Assembly: GCF_019320115.1 (NCBI RefSeq)
Contig: NC_089584.1
Span: 72,695,533-72,759,532 of the forward strand
Source of the DNA: Miscanthus floridulus
Taxonomy: Eukaryota; Streptophyta; Magnoliopsida; Poales; Poaceae
Length of the DNA stretch: 64,000 nucleotides
Reading direction: 5' to 3'
Numbering within the stretch: the stretch's first letter is position 1; each line of letters begins with the position of its first letter. Below are positions 1 through 11,130 of this stretch, piece after piece. The notes beneath the pieces were generated by a model. It saw only the letters and a program-made list of their open reading frames with translations, was not told the DNA's origin and ran no database searches. The position numbers and the translations under genes are program-made.

Positions 1-2114
1 CAACTACAAACCCAAAGGCTACAACCCATTGACGCAAACCCGTTTCATGGTAGCCGGGTGTCGAGGTGCTCGGTAGACGTATCGAGCGCCGCCATGGAGG
101 GTTGTCCCATGAGGAGTCAATTGACAGTGCAGCGGATGAACTGCGCCCATCGTGGAGGCCCGTGAGCCGCCCTTGCAGATCGCCGGCGGGGCTGAGCGCA
201 GTGGAGGTCGTCCCACCGGATCGTCGCGCGCCCTGGGATTCTTCTTCTTCTTGCCACCAAACACTTTCACACTCACACACCGGACCGAACAACCAGAAGC
301 ACATTCGCCTACGCGGCACAGCTCTGAGGAAGGCAGCGAAGACAACATGGGAAGAAGGAGACGTGTTGTGCAGCCATGGATCTTAGGAAGAGGAGTGGTG
401 AGGATCAAGAAGCTAAGGGGAGCACCGGTTAATAAATCGTAGGTGGTGCACAATGAACAAAGGTAGGGACGGCCGGTGTCGTGGGGAGGCGAAGTGTGAG
501 TTGGGGAGGATGGGCGGCTGCTCGGAGTTAACCGAGGTGCTTGCCGAACGGGGAAGGTCAGTAGGCATGTAGCTTGTTATTTTATAATAACACGAGAATG
601 TAATGTTTTCGAATCGAGAACATGAGCATTCTTGGAACAACATTCCCAAAATAAGAAACATTATCATGTTCCACGTTTCCGGCTGCAAAGGGGAGGAGCG
701 GGATCTGCGGATGTGCGTGCAGGACACAAGAAAACCAGAGGGTGTTGGGTGGGGCGGGGGGCCTGCGGTGCGGTGTCAGGACGGGGGCATGGCGTCATCA
801 GCGGCGGTTGAGGGCTGGGGCGATTCGTGTATAGGGTAAGGGCGAGCAGGGGTGTGCAGCGGTGGTGGAGGGCTAGGGCGAGTCACGAACGTGGCGGGGG
901 CGGGCAGGCGCACAGCGGTGGTAGTGGTGGAGGGTTGGTGTGAGGTTGCGGGCATGATAGGGGTGGTTTTTTTTTCTGTTTTAACGAGTCGTGGGGTAGG
1001 AAGAAGTCGGGTGCGTATTTTTTTCATTGTGCAGCGGACGAAGTTATTAGGACAAAAATTGACACGTTGGTGACACAAACACTTTCTTCTTCCCATACTA
1101 GTATATATTATTCCAATATTTAATGATTCAACAATGCTATTCTTTCTGTGGTAGGCAACCATATCTATGGATGGTGAGGCGCATGTGGTGATTCACGAAA
1201 CTTGAAATATAATGGCTTAGTATTTTGAAAGTGTCCATAGTAGGGGAAGATGTCTGTTTGTACATTGGGATGGAGTATCAAGTATACATGCATGTATGTG
1301 AACATCTACATATATACTACTGCAGTCCGAAGTAAAAAGAGGGTTGACATATAATAATAGTGTCTTTCAATAAGCTTTCTAACAATGAAGTATTGATGAC
1401 CACCAAATTGTTTTTTAGAATTATTACTGGTTAAGTATGCATTCAGTAAAATGTAAAATTTACTAAAATGTAAGTACACATTTAGTAAAACCTTAAATTC
1501 CATTAAGTCCCACTTTGGAATGGGGGAATTTTTTTCTGTTCGTTGTGTTTTTCATGTGAGAATGAATTGATTCATGTGAACTTTCTACGAAATTCATGTG
1601 TTCCAAAAGGGCCTTAAATGCATTCTAATATGGTAGACAAACAAATTTAGATAAATCAAAATATTTTATTCTAGTTATGTTTTTGTGTGATTTTGTTGTC
1701 TAGATCGCATTAACAAATATATATGGCAACAATTTTTCTTATCTTTCTTAATATAAATATACACTATTACTATACATTAATTATTAAGTAAAAAAAGTTG
1801 TGCTGTTGGGGGGGGCACATGCCCTCCACCACCACAAACGCCAGTGTATGCGCGGTACCACCTAGTTGTGGTCATGATGTGTACCTAAAGGTACAGAGGA
1901 TATGATGAAGATGATCAGGACCCTTGTTCTCCTTAAATTAAAGCACAAAGCAGCAGCCCCATATAGTGCCACAATGGATTTGGTGGTTGCAATCTCTGAT
2001 TCCTTGGGGTCGCTGCCATAGGGATTGGTGCCACTCCTTCGTCTCTCTTTGAGTTTTGTGCCCTCCTGTTCTCTCACTCTCTTTCTACGATTTATTGATA
2101 TCTATTATGAGAGC
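1..2114. other. Unassigned flanking DNA
   Basis: No gene is recognised. Positions 60-1000 are GC-rich and open in several frames on both strands at once, which is composition rather than coding. Between about 780 and 950 a G-rich module (ggcggtggtggagggctagggcga-like) recurs two to three times in diverged form. From about 1080 to 1800 the DNA is AT-rich with homopolymer runs. A GC-rich patch at 1805-1865 ends the AT-rich part. No splice-bounded ORF, tRNA or LTR terminus could be supported. Confidence 0.5.
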
Positions 2115-2224
2115 ATGGTTGTCGGGGACCGAATATTGGGGTACCTAAAGAGGAGGAGCTTATAACCATCAAACGTTGATGCTTCCGAATAGGCAAGAAC
2201 GCAACTACACTTCTTGCCCACATG

Positions 2225-2935
2225 ACCGAAGGTTGGCTGCGCCTCGCTCGGCCCTGAAGGGTTGGCTCTGCCTCGTCTGACCCCCGAGGGCTAGACTCCG
2301 CATTACCCGACCTCTGGGGGCAGACTCCGCCTCGCTCGACGGCTGAGGGTTGGCTCCGCCTCGCTCGACGTCTGAGGGCAGGCTTCGCCTCGCCCGACAG
2401 TCCGAGGGCAGACTCCGCCTCGCTCGACGACCAGGGGACTGGCTCTGCCTCGCCCTGGCGGCTAAGGGCTGGCTCCGCCTCGCCCGACGTCTAAGGGCAG
2501 GCTTCGCCTCGCCCGACGTCCAAGGGTAGACTCCGCCTCACTCGATGACCAGGGACTGGCTTCGCCTCGTCCCGATGGCTGAGGGCTGGCTCTGCCTCAC
2601 CCTAATGTCTGAGGGCTGGCTCTACCTCGCCTGATGTCTGGGGGCAGACTCCAGCCTCGCCCGACGACCGAGGACTAGCTCCGCCTCGCCCGACGGCTGA
2701 GGGCTGGCTCCGCCTCGCTTGACGTCTGAGGGCAGGCTCTGCCTCACCCGATGTCTCGAGGCAGGCACCGCCTCGCCCGACGTCCGAGGGCAGGCTCCGC
2801 CTCGCCCGATGTCTAAGGGCTGGCTTCGCCTCACCCGACGTCTGAGGCCTGGCTCTGCCTCGCCCGATGTCCTAGGGCAGGCTCCGCCTCGCCCGACGTT
2901 CTAGGGCTAGCTTCGCCTCGCCCAACGTCTGCACC
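2225..2935. repeat. ~29-bp minisatellite, about 24 units
   Basis: Tandem units of 28-31 bp follow the pattern agggc(a/t)ggctccgcct + cgcccgacgtctg. I count 24 recognisable cgcctcgcccgac-type cores. Units differ by scattered substitutions, mostly C/T. The related LTRs at 19275 and 60453 have about 7 and 5 units at the same place, so the array has expanded or contracted among copies. Confidence 0.9.
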
Positions 2936-3494
2936 CTGCTCCTTCATAATGACGAGCACAAGGTAAGACATGACACTCAGGTCAACCACGGTACCGAGGA
3001 CCATGCCCTGCACACCTGTGAGAAAGTACCATTAGGATATGATGGGACAAGCGCTTTAAACCCTTCCAGGCATGACAGAGCCCGAACAGTGTTGTAGGCG
3101 CCGACTTTTTGTCTTACAGTGTTGTGGGCGCCGCCATAAGCCCTCGGACGTGGATCCTGACACAAGCATACGACAACCACTATAATCCAGGAGGGAACTC
3201 ACATCATCTACAGTAATGGACATGTGGTCACTTCCCCGTCTACTCCCCGTAGGGTCACGGCTCGGCGCCCTGCCACGCCGCATCATCCACCAGAGTCGGA
3301 TGGGACGCGGCCACTTGCTGGATGAAGCCAGAGCATGGCCCTATCAGGATCAACAAACGTGCTATCCCTGGCACCATCTTCCATATCAGTAGGGCATGCT
3401 TAAGGGAAAAAGGAAGACCCGACACCTTCGAAGGACCTTCTCTACCTCTGTTTTTTTCCTCTTTCTCCCATCTGTAATCCCTGCTCCCCCTTGG

Positions 3495-3504
3495 TCTATA
3501 AAAG
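3495..3504 (+). promoter_or_regulatory. TATA box of solo LTR
   Basis: The motif tctataaaag lies about 305 bp before the LTR end and is followed by a purine-rich stretch. The same motif sits at the equivalent place in the two Tat LTRs (20051 and 61141), so it is the likely family promoter. Whether this copy is transcribed cannot be told. Confidence 0.7.
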
Positions 3505-3995
3505 GGAGGGCAAGGCACCCCACTAAGGGGACGGATCAATCCTACACATCACGCACCACATAAGACAGCTGAGCAGCAACCGAGCTCTTGGCATCCTTTT
3601 GACCTTTCCATCAGAGACTTAGGACCTATCCCTCTCTCGACTGTTTGTACCCTTTACTACGAACCTTTTTCAGTCCTAATAACCAGCAGACTAGACGTAG
3701 GGACATTCTGTCCGAACTAGTATAAACCTTGTGTCCTTTAGCACACTATCCGAACCTAACGCGCAACAAATATAAATTTACTAGTTGGTATTTATTCGAA
3801 ACACCGACAATGGTGTAACACTACAACGATCACATGGTTAATATAGAAAGAGGAAAAACTACTCCTACGAAGGACAAAACCAACATTGCTCAGTCTTGAC
3901 ATAGTTTAACAGGGTTACGAGTACTGTTAGAGAGACAAAATTTGAGAACTTTAGCATTTACTTCATTTGAGGCTTATTCTTGTCGTACCCATTCT

Positions 3996-6900
3996 TATAA
4001 CACCTCGGGTGTTTAAATATTAAAACCTGCCATGTCATCATATGCATTACAAAGCATTTGGCATTTAGTGAAAATTTTGATATGCATACACTAAAACAAG
4101 TTTACCTTTATGTGGTATGTGTTGAATTGTATTGTTTGAATCAAGTTCAAAATTTGGTTTGGATTTGAATTTTCAAAAAAACCCTGATTTTCAGCATTTA
4201 AATCCTACCCTGAAAACTCATTTCAAAATCTAAGCATATTTTGGGGTTGAGCCTAAAAGCAAAAGTGTAGAGCTTGACAAGTTATACAAAGTTTGTTTTT
4301 GGAGTTTTCAAAGTTGTTATGAAAAATTTGAAGTAATTTGAAAAGGCGTAATTCGTTAAATGTCCTCTATTTGAATTCAAAAGTGCATTTCAAAATGTAG
4401 ACCGAATTAGGGGGTGGTTATAAAAGCAAAGTTGTAGAACTTTGGATTTTGAGCAACTTTTATTTTTGGAGATTTTTGAGTTGTTATACAAATTTGGGAG
4501 TAATTTGAATTTTAAAACGGATGACAATTCTATAAATAAGTTGAACAGTGTCACGACCACCGCCCCACCGCCGGCGTCCTTCTCTGGCCTTCTAGTCACG
4601 TCTGTGGCCGCCCTCAGCTTCGCGCTGGCACGAGATGGTCACTGCGTGTCGACTCCTCACTCTCTTGGCCGCGCTATAAAGATCAGACGCCGTCGTCGAC
4701 CTTCATTTCGCTGCTATGTTTTTTCCCGTCGCCTTGCTTATCTCTGGCGAGCCCTCGTCGTCGAACTAGCGCTTGTGCCATCGTAGCTAAGCCAGTTCTA
4801 GCTTCGCCTACTCCTTGCGCATCCATCCAGCCAGCTTGGGTCGTCTGATTTCGCCGGGAAACCGCTGTGAGCACCCTTCTTCCTCGCGGCCGGCAACCTC
4901 ACCAAAGATCTTGTTTCACCGCGGACAGCGTCCTCCGGTGAGCTGTTGCCCTTGATTAGTGTACCTACGGCTTCATCTCGATGCCGTGGTGCTTAATCCC
5001 TTGTTGCTTGGTCGTTTTGCCCACTGCAGTCGCCGGAACACCACTACCGACGATCCTTGCTCCGCCGTGATCGCCGTGACCGTCGACCCGCCTCTCTATT
5101 GTTCCTCCGGCTCGTCCATCACCTTCAACGTGATCGGGGTGAGCTCCTGGTTCTTCCTGAGTCGTTTGTTTCACCATTACCGATCTCCTATCGCCGGCGT
5201 AGTGTCGCTGAGCCACCGCATCCGCCATGGCCAGCGTCAGGCTTGTTTCGTGTCGTAATTAATCTCCGTAGTGCCTCAAATCGATGCGCCTAGTCTCGGT
5301 GAGTGTTTTGGTACCTTGGCCGTCGCTGTTGGACTCACCGTCGGCGAGTTTTCATCGGTCAGCGCCGTCGCCGTCGTGGTCAAACGCGGGAGGTTAGGGA
5401 TGACAGGTGGGACCCGATGTCAGTGACTCAACAGTTTGAAAATGATTTTTCCTTTTTCAGAATTGAATGAATAGTGTCTATTTTTGTTATTTTTGTGTAG
5501 ATTTATTTAGAGCTCCAAAAATTATGAAAATTTTTGTGTGACCTCTCTATGATGAATATATTTAGGAAAAATATGAAATATTGATTTACAGTACTTTTTG
5601 AATGTGATAAAAATTTCTCAATTAATTAATAAATGGGTTTCCATGATTTTTCTAGGCTTAATTAATTATCTAAAAATTATGAAAATTGTTTTGCCACTTA
5701 GTTATCATGTGATGAACATTTACAAAAATTTTGAGCTCAATTGGAATAAGTTGATTTATTTCATAATTTTGAATTAATTAATTAATTCATAAAAGCAAAT
5801 AGTAACCTTTAATGATTTAGGTTTTTGTTTGAAATTTTGGATTGAGTGATGACCTTGGGTCATTAGTTGATAATGATCCTTGGCAATTGATGTATGTGTT
5901 ACGAAAAAGATTTAGTTCATTTGACTTGCAACTGTACCGCGAAGGAAAGTTGTATTCGATTTGTTTAATTTTACATCCATCATCAAGCATCATGTTTCGT
6001 ATTCCACATTATGTTAAACATGACATTGTTACTATGTGTAGTGAACGAAGGTGAACACGTGGTATTTAATCAAGTTGCGGAGGAGGTTAATCCGTCTGTT
6101 GAGGTCGGATTGGATAATTGTGGAACGTCGCAGGAACCTAACTTTTCCATCAACGAAGGCAAGCCTCAGATGCATTTAACCCTACCTTGTGTTTTACAAA
6201 TTTTATCGCTTTTACTTTTCTATACTGCATTAAGTGATTAGGAGTCAAGTGGAAACCTAATTGGTGCATTACCAACCTTGTTTTCCCATATCTACCTTGA
6301 TTACCTGTTTTATTCGTAAATGACTAGTTATGCTTAGTCATGCTTAGTCGAGTGATTACCTGTCACCTGAGAATTTTAAATGGATCTTTGGTTACTTATG
6401 TTATCATGAGATATGAGCATGGAAGTAATAAATCTAGACCGGGCGGACTCGGTGTGTGAGAGCCACAAGACATGGAGGTCTTGTGAGCGGCTTCTTTCCG
6501 CCTGTGTCGATTAAGGTCCGTTCGTTGTTGAATTGCATGAGATGAGACTTTGTAGTACTAACCACATACTCCGGTAAGCCTTAACTCAGCTATTCTATTA
6601 CGAGAATGGCTACTCGCGCACTAGGAGTGGAGAGATGGCGAGAGTAGCATGTACCCACGTGGCCATGGGCTGGAATGGTGGAGTACTATATTCTCGGGTG
6701 GCGCGGACCCATTCTTGTTTTAGAAGATCCAAGGGTAGGTTGATATATGTAAGTCAGGGACCTGCATATGTCGTGTGGTCTGGAGTCCCTAGTTGGGTTT
6801 AATCGGTTTGAATCATCGTTGCTCCTCGGTTATGGAGACTCAACTCACTGTTCATCATCGTAGTTAATAACTGAAACTTGAGTAAGGTTTGAGAAAGAGT

Positions 6901-7570
6901 TTGATATGAAGTTCATGATCTCATTACAGATCATGGCAGATTCATATATTGTTCTTATGAAGTTGAAATGTGAAATACTAAAATTTTGTAAAGAGCTTTT
7001 ACGCAAAAGAACTTTGAGTATTGCTAAAGCCATAGCTTGAACCCCTAAGCCTGCATTCCTGAGTCTTCTCAGTTTTTATTTCGGTTAAGTTTTGTTGAGT
7101 ACTTTTGTACTCAGGGTTCATTGACCCTTGTTGCAGGTGAGCCTCATGAGCAGGTATGTTTTGGACCTTGCTGCTTGACTGTTGTTCTTGTCGATGACAA
7201 TAAGTGAATGTGTGATCCTTGGACAGGATGCTTATTTTGTGTGTTATGTTTATGCTAATTATGCCACTCCACTACTACTATGGTTTGTAATAATTATCGA
7301 ACTTAGTTTGTAAGGTTTGAAACAACTGGTTTGTAAATTATGTTATCGTAAGACTTCCGCTATTTTACTCTGATGTATATATTTGAATAAATGTTGTAAT
7401 ACTGCAATGACTCTGTAATGTGATCCTGCTCGGAAATCGTGGATGATTCGGGGTTCCCTGAGGACACCCGACAGACTTCTTAAGTTACCAGGAACATATG
7501 CATAGTTGTCAAAGGTCGTTGGACAGTGACAAGTGCATGTGGGTCCTATAATTTAGGAGGTTCTACCACA
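3996..7570 (+). repeat. 5' LTR of chromodomain element
   Basis: The 3575-bp LTR begins tataacacctcgggtg (TG mutated to TA) and ends gttctaccaca. It aligns throughout with 13394-16922, with a visible divergence of several percent. Internal parts: a ~167-bp duplicated segment near 4255 and 4422 (aaaagcaaaG..GTGTAGA), a TATA box at 4674, a GC-rich leader at 4540-5300, then a long AT-rich tail. The ORFs in the GC-rich leader are in competing frames and are not considered genes. Confidence 0.92.
4674..4681 (+). promoter_or_regulatory. TATA box of 5' LTR
   Basis: ctataaag lies just before the GC-rich, pyrimidine-rich leader. It is conserved in the 3' LTR at 14072-14079. Its position at the AT-rich to GC-rich switch fits the LTR transcription start. 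Confidence 0.65.
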
Positions 7571-7650
7571 ATTCTAGCGTTCCCATCCCCTGTGGCTCAC
7601 CAAAATTTCAGAGTAAACATGGAGCAACTCATAAATATAGTGTGAATAAA
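7571..7650 (+). repeat. Extra copy of the element's right flank between LTR and internal region
   Basis: These 80 bp match 16923-17003, which lies outside the element to the right of the 3' LTR and begins with the TSD. The two copies differ by two substitutions and one single-base indel. By comparison with the related LTR at 36452-41500 (ending gttctgtcaca directly before a tggtatcagagc primer site), the LTR should end at 7570, so this segment is not LTR. A decayed primer-site-like aatttggtcc follows at 7661. Confidence 0.8.
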
Positions 7651-7972
7651 TATAACTTGTAATTTGGTCCAAATTGCTTCTGGCTTATCTTATTTCATTC
7701 TCACCATTCCTTAATTGATTAAAAAGGCTTTGTGTGGTGGAGTAGTAATCTTATTATGCCCTATATAAAAATAACTATGGTTATATACTTTATAAGCTTT
7801 GATGTTTTTGTTTGTAAGAACGATTCATGCATCAAGATTAATTCACTTGTTACTTCCTTCACCCTGAGTCTAGGATGGGTAGTGAGTTTGGGTTGAGTTA
7901 TGTAATCCATCATGGCTACTCTTTAGATTTTGATCTGATGGTCTTAATTGGATTAATCTTGCTTCCTACAGT

Positions 7973-8548
7973 ATGGCTCGCACCAAGGTAACACTCTGTA
8001 AGTCCGTTGGACCTAAAGGAGTTCCTCATCACTAGCTTGCCCCTAGAAATGACGGTGCTAGCAGTAGCAGCTCTAGGTCTGATCCCCAGGCAGAGATATA
8101 GAGGCTTTCAACAGAGTTAGCATAGGCTACTAGGGATAGAGCCTTGGATACCATCCGGCTGGGCAAGTTAAAGGAGCAATTGAAGTGTCGCACCACCGCT
8201 TATAAGAACTGCGAGCGTATGTTAGTTCATATGGTGGAAGGAAGAAATGAGGCTTGGCATAGGGAAGATGTAGCTAGAGCTAGAGTGCATGAACTAGAAT
8301 TTTATGTAGAAGATTTAGAAGAACATAATACTACTTTGCATGAAGAAGTCCATAGGCTGAGCAACCTCCTGAATCCAAATCATGAACCTCAAGTTGATGC
8401 AATGGACCTCGGTGTCATCATTGCTGATGATGATGAACTTGAAGAGGAAGAAGAAGAAGAAGAAGATCCAGAAGAATTAGTGATGGTTGATGAAAGTGAT
8501 AATGAAGGCGGAAATGTTTCTGGAATGGATACCGATCATGAGGTTTGA
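7973..8548 (+). pseudogene. Accessory coiled-coil ORF with histone-H3-like N-terminus
   Basis: Reading from ATG 7973 gives 191 codons interrupted by three TAG codons (codons 21, 43 and 51). The N-terminus reads MARTKVTLCKSVGPKG, then VPHH, TAG, LAPR. Residues 55-140 are heptad-rich and charged, likely coiled coil. Residues 145-185 are very acidic, with a run of eight Glu. The ORF lies upstream of gag in the place where some grass Gypsy elements carry a separate coiled-coil ORF. A pyrimidine tract ending in cag (ttgcttcctacag) immediately precedes the start and could be a splice acceptor. Function unknown. Confidence 0.75.
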
Positions 8549-8720
8549 TGTGGTCGAGGAGAAGAGTAGAGTTGTAAAATAGGAGCTCTAGTTAAGTTAA
8601 GTAGTCTTGTTTAGGTGTGGGCTTGTGCTTAAATAAGTAAACCCAATGTAATGTGTTTGCAGTGAGCTCTTTTATATCTCAATAAAAGCTTGTGAGTAAA
8701 GTTTGGTTTGTTATGAACAG

Positions 8721-9904
8721 ATGCCTCATACTCGTGCTTCGGATATTCCTGGTTCTTCGCATGACGAGGGTGGTGTTCCTGATCCACCACCAGTTCCGCC
8801 AACTTTAGCTGATGCTATAGCAGCACTGGTCCATGTGACCATAGAAAATGCTCGATTGCTTCGAGAGATAGCTCAGAGTAATCAGAATATGGTGCAAGGA
8901 AACTGTGGCCGCAATTATAACAGGCAGGAGGCTACGTATGTTGATTTTACAGATACAAGACCCCCAGTGTTCACTAAGGCAGATGAACAACTAGAGGCTG
9001 ATGATTGGCTTCAGGACCATGGAGCAGAAATTTGATCTTATTCCTATGCATAGAGATGCAGAAATCTATGTTTGCTGCCTAGCAACTTAGAGGTGCAGTA
9101 GGTGCCTGGTGGGACAAATTTAGTGGCTATGCAACCAGCTGGCATTCCAATAACTTGGGTTGAGTTCTGTACTGCCTTCAGAGCTCATTATATTCTAGAA
9201 GGGGTGATGGCCATGAAGCTAGGATGAATTCCTTGCCTTTGAAGTAAGGGGATCAAACGGTTATGCAATATGTGGGTAGATTCAACCACCTGTCACAGTA
9301 TGCATCTAAACATGTCAATACAGATGCCAAGAAAAAGAAATGGTTCATGAGGGGACTGAATACCAAATTACAGACAATGATGACTACATGTGCCAATGTT
9401 ACTTATCATGAGGCAGTGAACATTGCAATTGCTTCTGAGGAAAAGTATCGGCAGCATAAGGAGATCAAGAAAAAGAAAAGTGTGCCATCTAGATCTTTTG
9501 GTGGAAATCAAAAGAGGCAAAAGATAATCTATCATCCAGTCAACCATTATCGTCCTCCTTATCGTCCACCATAGTTCCAAGCTGGGCAATAGTCAAATGT
9601 TCATCCTGCTATAACCTACCCGAATTCACAATAGACCAATGCTCCTGGTGGCAATGCTCCAACATCCCAGGGTCACAATTATCATGTATTACAATTGTGG
9701 AAGGAATGATCACTTCTCCAGGGAATGTCCGTATCCCAAGTAGGCTAATTAAAATTATCAGAAGGCCCCTGCCAATCAACAACAAGGTCAAGCACAGAAC
9801 AAGAACCACAATCAAAATGCTCAGAAGGGCAAAGATAAAGGAAGACAGGACAGGGTGTTCTATATTCAAGCTGGAGAAATTTTGGAAGGGGAGCCAGTGA
9901 TGAT
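8721..9904 (+). pseudogene. gag of chromodomain element
   Basis: From ATG 8721 (MPHTRASD) the frame runs to about 9035, then breaks at several places and resumes at 9263-9574. A retrotransposon gag domain is recognisable: DWL near 9003, the W..F..-type segment near 9110-9170, then MQYVGRFNHLSQYA at 9263. A CCHC zinc knuckle (CxxCGRNDHFSREC pattern) lies at about 9690-9730, with its first Cys in a shifted frame. A Gln/Asn-rich linker follows. The product would be the capsid-nucleocapsid precursor. It cannot be made as one protein here. Confidence 0.85.
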
Positions 9905-10319
9905 GGGTATGTTTCCTAGTCACTGATCACCTTGCTGTTATGCTTTTTGATTCTGGTGCATCTCATTCATTCATCAATAGAACCTTTGTCGTAAAGCATG
10001 CAATTCCAATTAGGGAAACAAAGGAAAGTTTCTTTATACAGTCGCCCGGAGAGACGTCTGTGTACTAAGGAAAATGGTATACCAGGTACCCATAAACCTT
10101 GGGTGGGCATATTTTTCCCACTACCATGATTATTCTCAAGGATCAAGATATAGATGTGATCTTGGGAATGAATTGGATGTATCAGCATAAGGCTGTTATA
10201 GATGCTTTGCATAGGACATTAAGGGTGAGTTTGCCTGATAGTAGTTCTCAGCTTCTTATCCAACTTCCAACCTTAAGGAGATCAGTGGAAAGAGTTTGTA
10301 CAACTTTTGTCAAGGAGAT
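9905..10319 (+). pseudogene. Aspartic protease domain of pol
   Basis: A protease active-site motif, LFDSGASHSF, is encoded at about 9943-9975, so the catalytic Asp-Ser-Gly is kept. About 100 codons follow, including a later conserved segment (DVILGMNWM) at 10154-10180, typical of retroviral-type proteases of Gypsy pol. A TAA at 10066 and a frame change lie between the two motifs. Confidence 0.82.
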
Positions 10320-11130
10320 TAGAGATATCCCGGTAGTTTGTGAATTCCCTGATGTTTTTCCTGAGGATTTACCCGGTCTACCACCTAGATAGGGATGTTC
10401 AGTTTAACATAGAGTTAAAGCCTAGAATAGCTCTGATCTCTCAGAGAGCTTATAGGATGCCTCCCAAGGAATTAGCCGAGTTGAAGACTCAGTTACAAGA
10501 GTTGATTGAGAAAGGATTTATTCAACCTAGTTCATCACCTTGGGGATGCCCTGCAATTTTTGTGAAAAAGAAAGATGAGACCCTGAGGTTATGTGTTGAC
10601 TATCGTCCGTTGAATGAAGTGACCATTAAGAATAAGTATCCCTTACCTCGAATAGACTTGCTTTTTGATCAACTGGCGGAAGCCAAAGTTTTCTCCAAGA
10701 TTGATTTAAGGTCAGGCTATCACCAAATCAAGATTAAGCCTGAAGATATTCCCAAAACTGACATTTACCACGAGATATGGATTATATGAATACTTGGTAA
10801 TGTCTTTTGGTTTAACAAATGCCCTAGCTCATTTCATGTATCTAATGAATTCAGTGTTCATGCCTGAGCTAGACAAGTTTGTGGTGGTGTTTATTGATGA
10901 TATCCTAGTTTATTCTAAGAACAAGAAGGAACACGCGAAACATCTCAGAATTGTCCTGACCTGCTTAAGAGAACATCAATTATATGACAAATTCAGTAAG
11001 TGTGACTTCTGGCTTAAGGAAGTACAGTTTCTTGGACATGTCTTATCAGCTGAAGGAGTTGCTGTTGATCCAAGTAAAGTTAAGGATGTGCTTGATTGGA
11101 AACCACCAACCACTATCCATCAGGTTTAGA
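10320..11130 (+). pseudogene. Reverse transcriptase domain of pol
   Basis: The frame contains the usual Gypsy entry segment ([15 protein letters not shown], 10340-10384), the VDYRPLN motif (10598), [13 protein letters not shown] (10691) with its catalytic Asp, and [11 protein letters not shown] (10889) with the two catalytic Asp. These key residues are present, but frameshifts fall near 10390 and 10762 and a TAG at 11127. The enzyme would copy element RNA into DNA, but not from this copy. Confidence 0.93.

Larger units (their letters stand above)
2120..3809 (+). mobile_element. Solo LTR, Tat-type Ty3/Gypsy family
   Basis: A 1690-bp LTR starts TGTCGGGGACC and ends AACACCGACA, so it has TG...CA ends. 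It is flanked by an identical 5-bp target-site duplication, ATGGT at 2115-2119 and 3810-3814. No internal domain is present, so this is a solo LTR left by LTR-LTR recombination. Both termini, the start motif gtacc..aagaggaggagct and the 3' end match the LTRs of the large element at 19275-61508, so it is the same family. It is longer than those LTRs (1690 against 1147 and 1056 bp) because of an internal minisatellite. A TATA box lies at 3496-3503. Confidence 0.93.

Noticed and set aside
66..1162. Several 73-144 codon ORFs on both strands
   Set aside because: Mutually overlapping frames in GC-rich DNA, no splice context, no recognisable domain.
1500..1625. Possible MITE near ccactttggaatggggg ... 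ttccaaaagggcc
   Set aside because: The putative inverted ends are short and imperfect and no target-site duplication could be matched.
1805..1866. Possible Helitron 3' end (gcgcggtaccacctag followed by t)
   Set aside because: It ends in CTAG before T, but the stem-loop expected just upstream is weak and no 5' TC end or helicase was seen.
2225..2935. CRISPR-like array
   Set aside because: Units are contiguous minisatellite repeats without spacers, inside an LTR of a plant retrotransposon.
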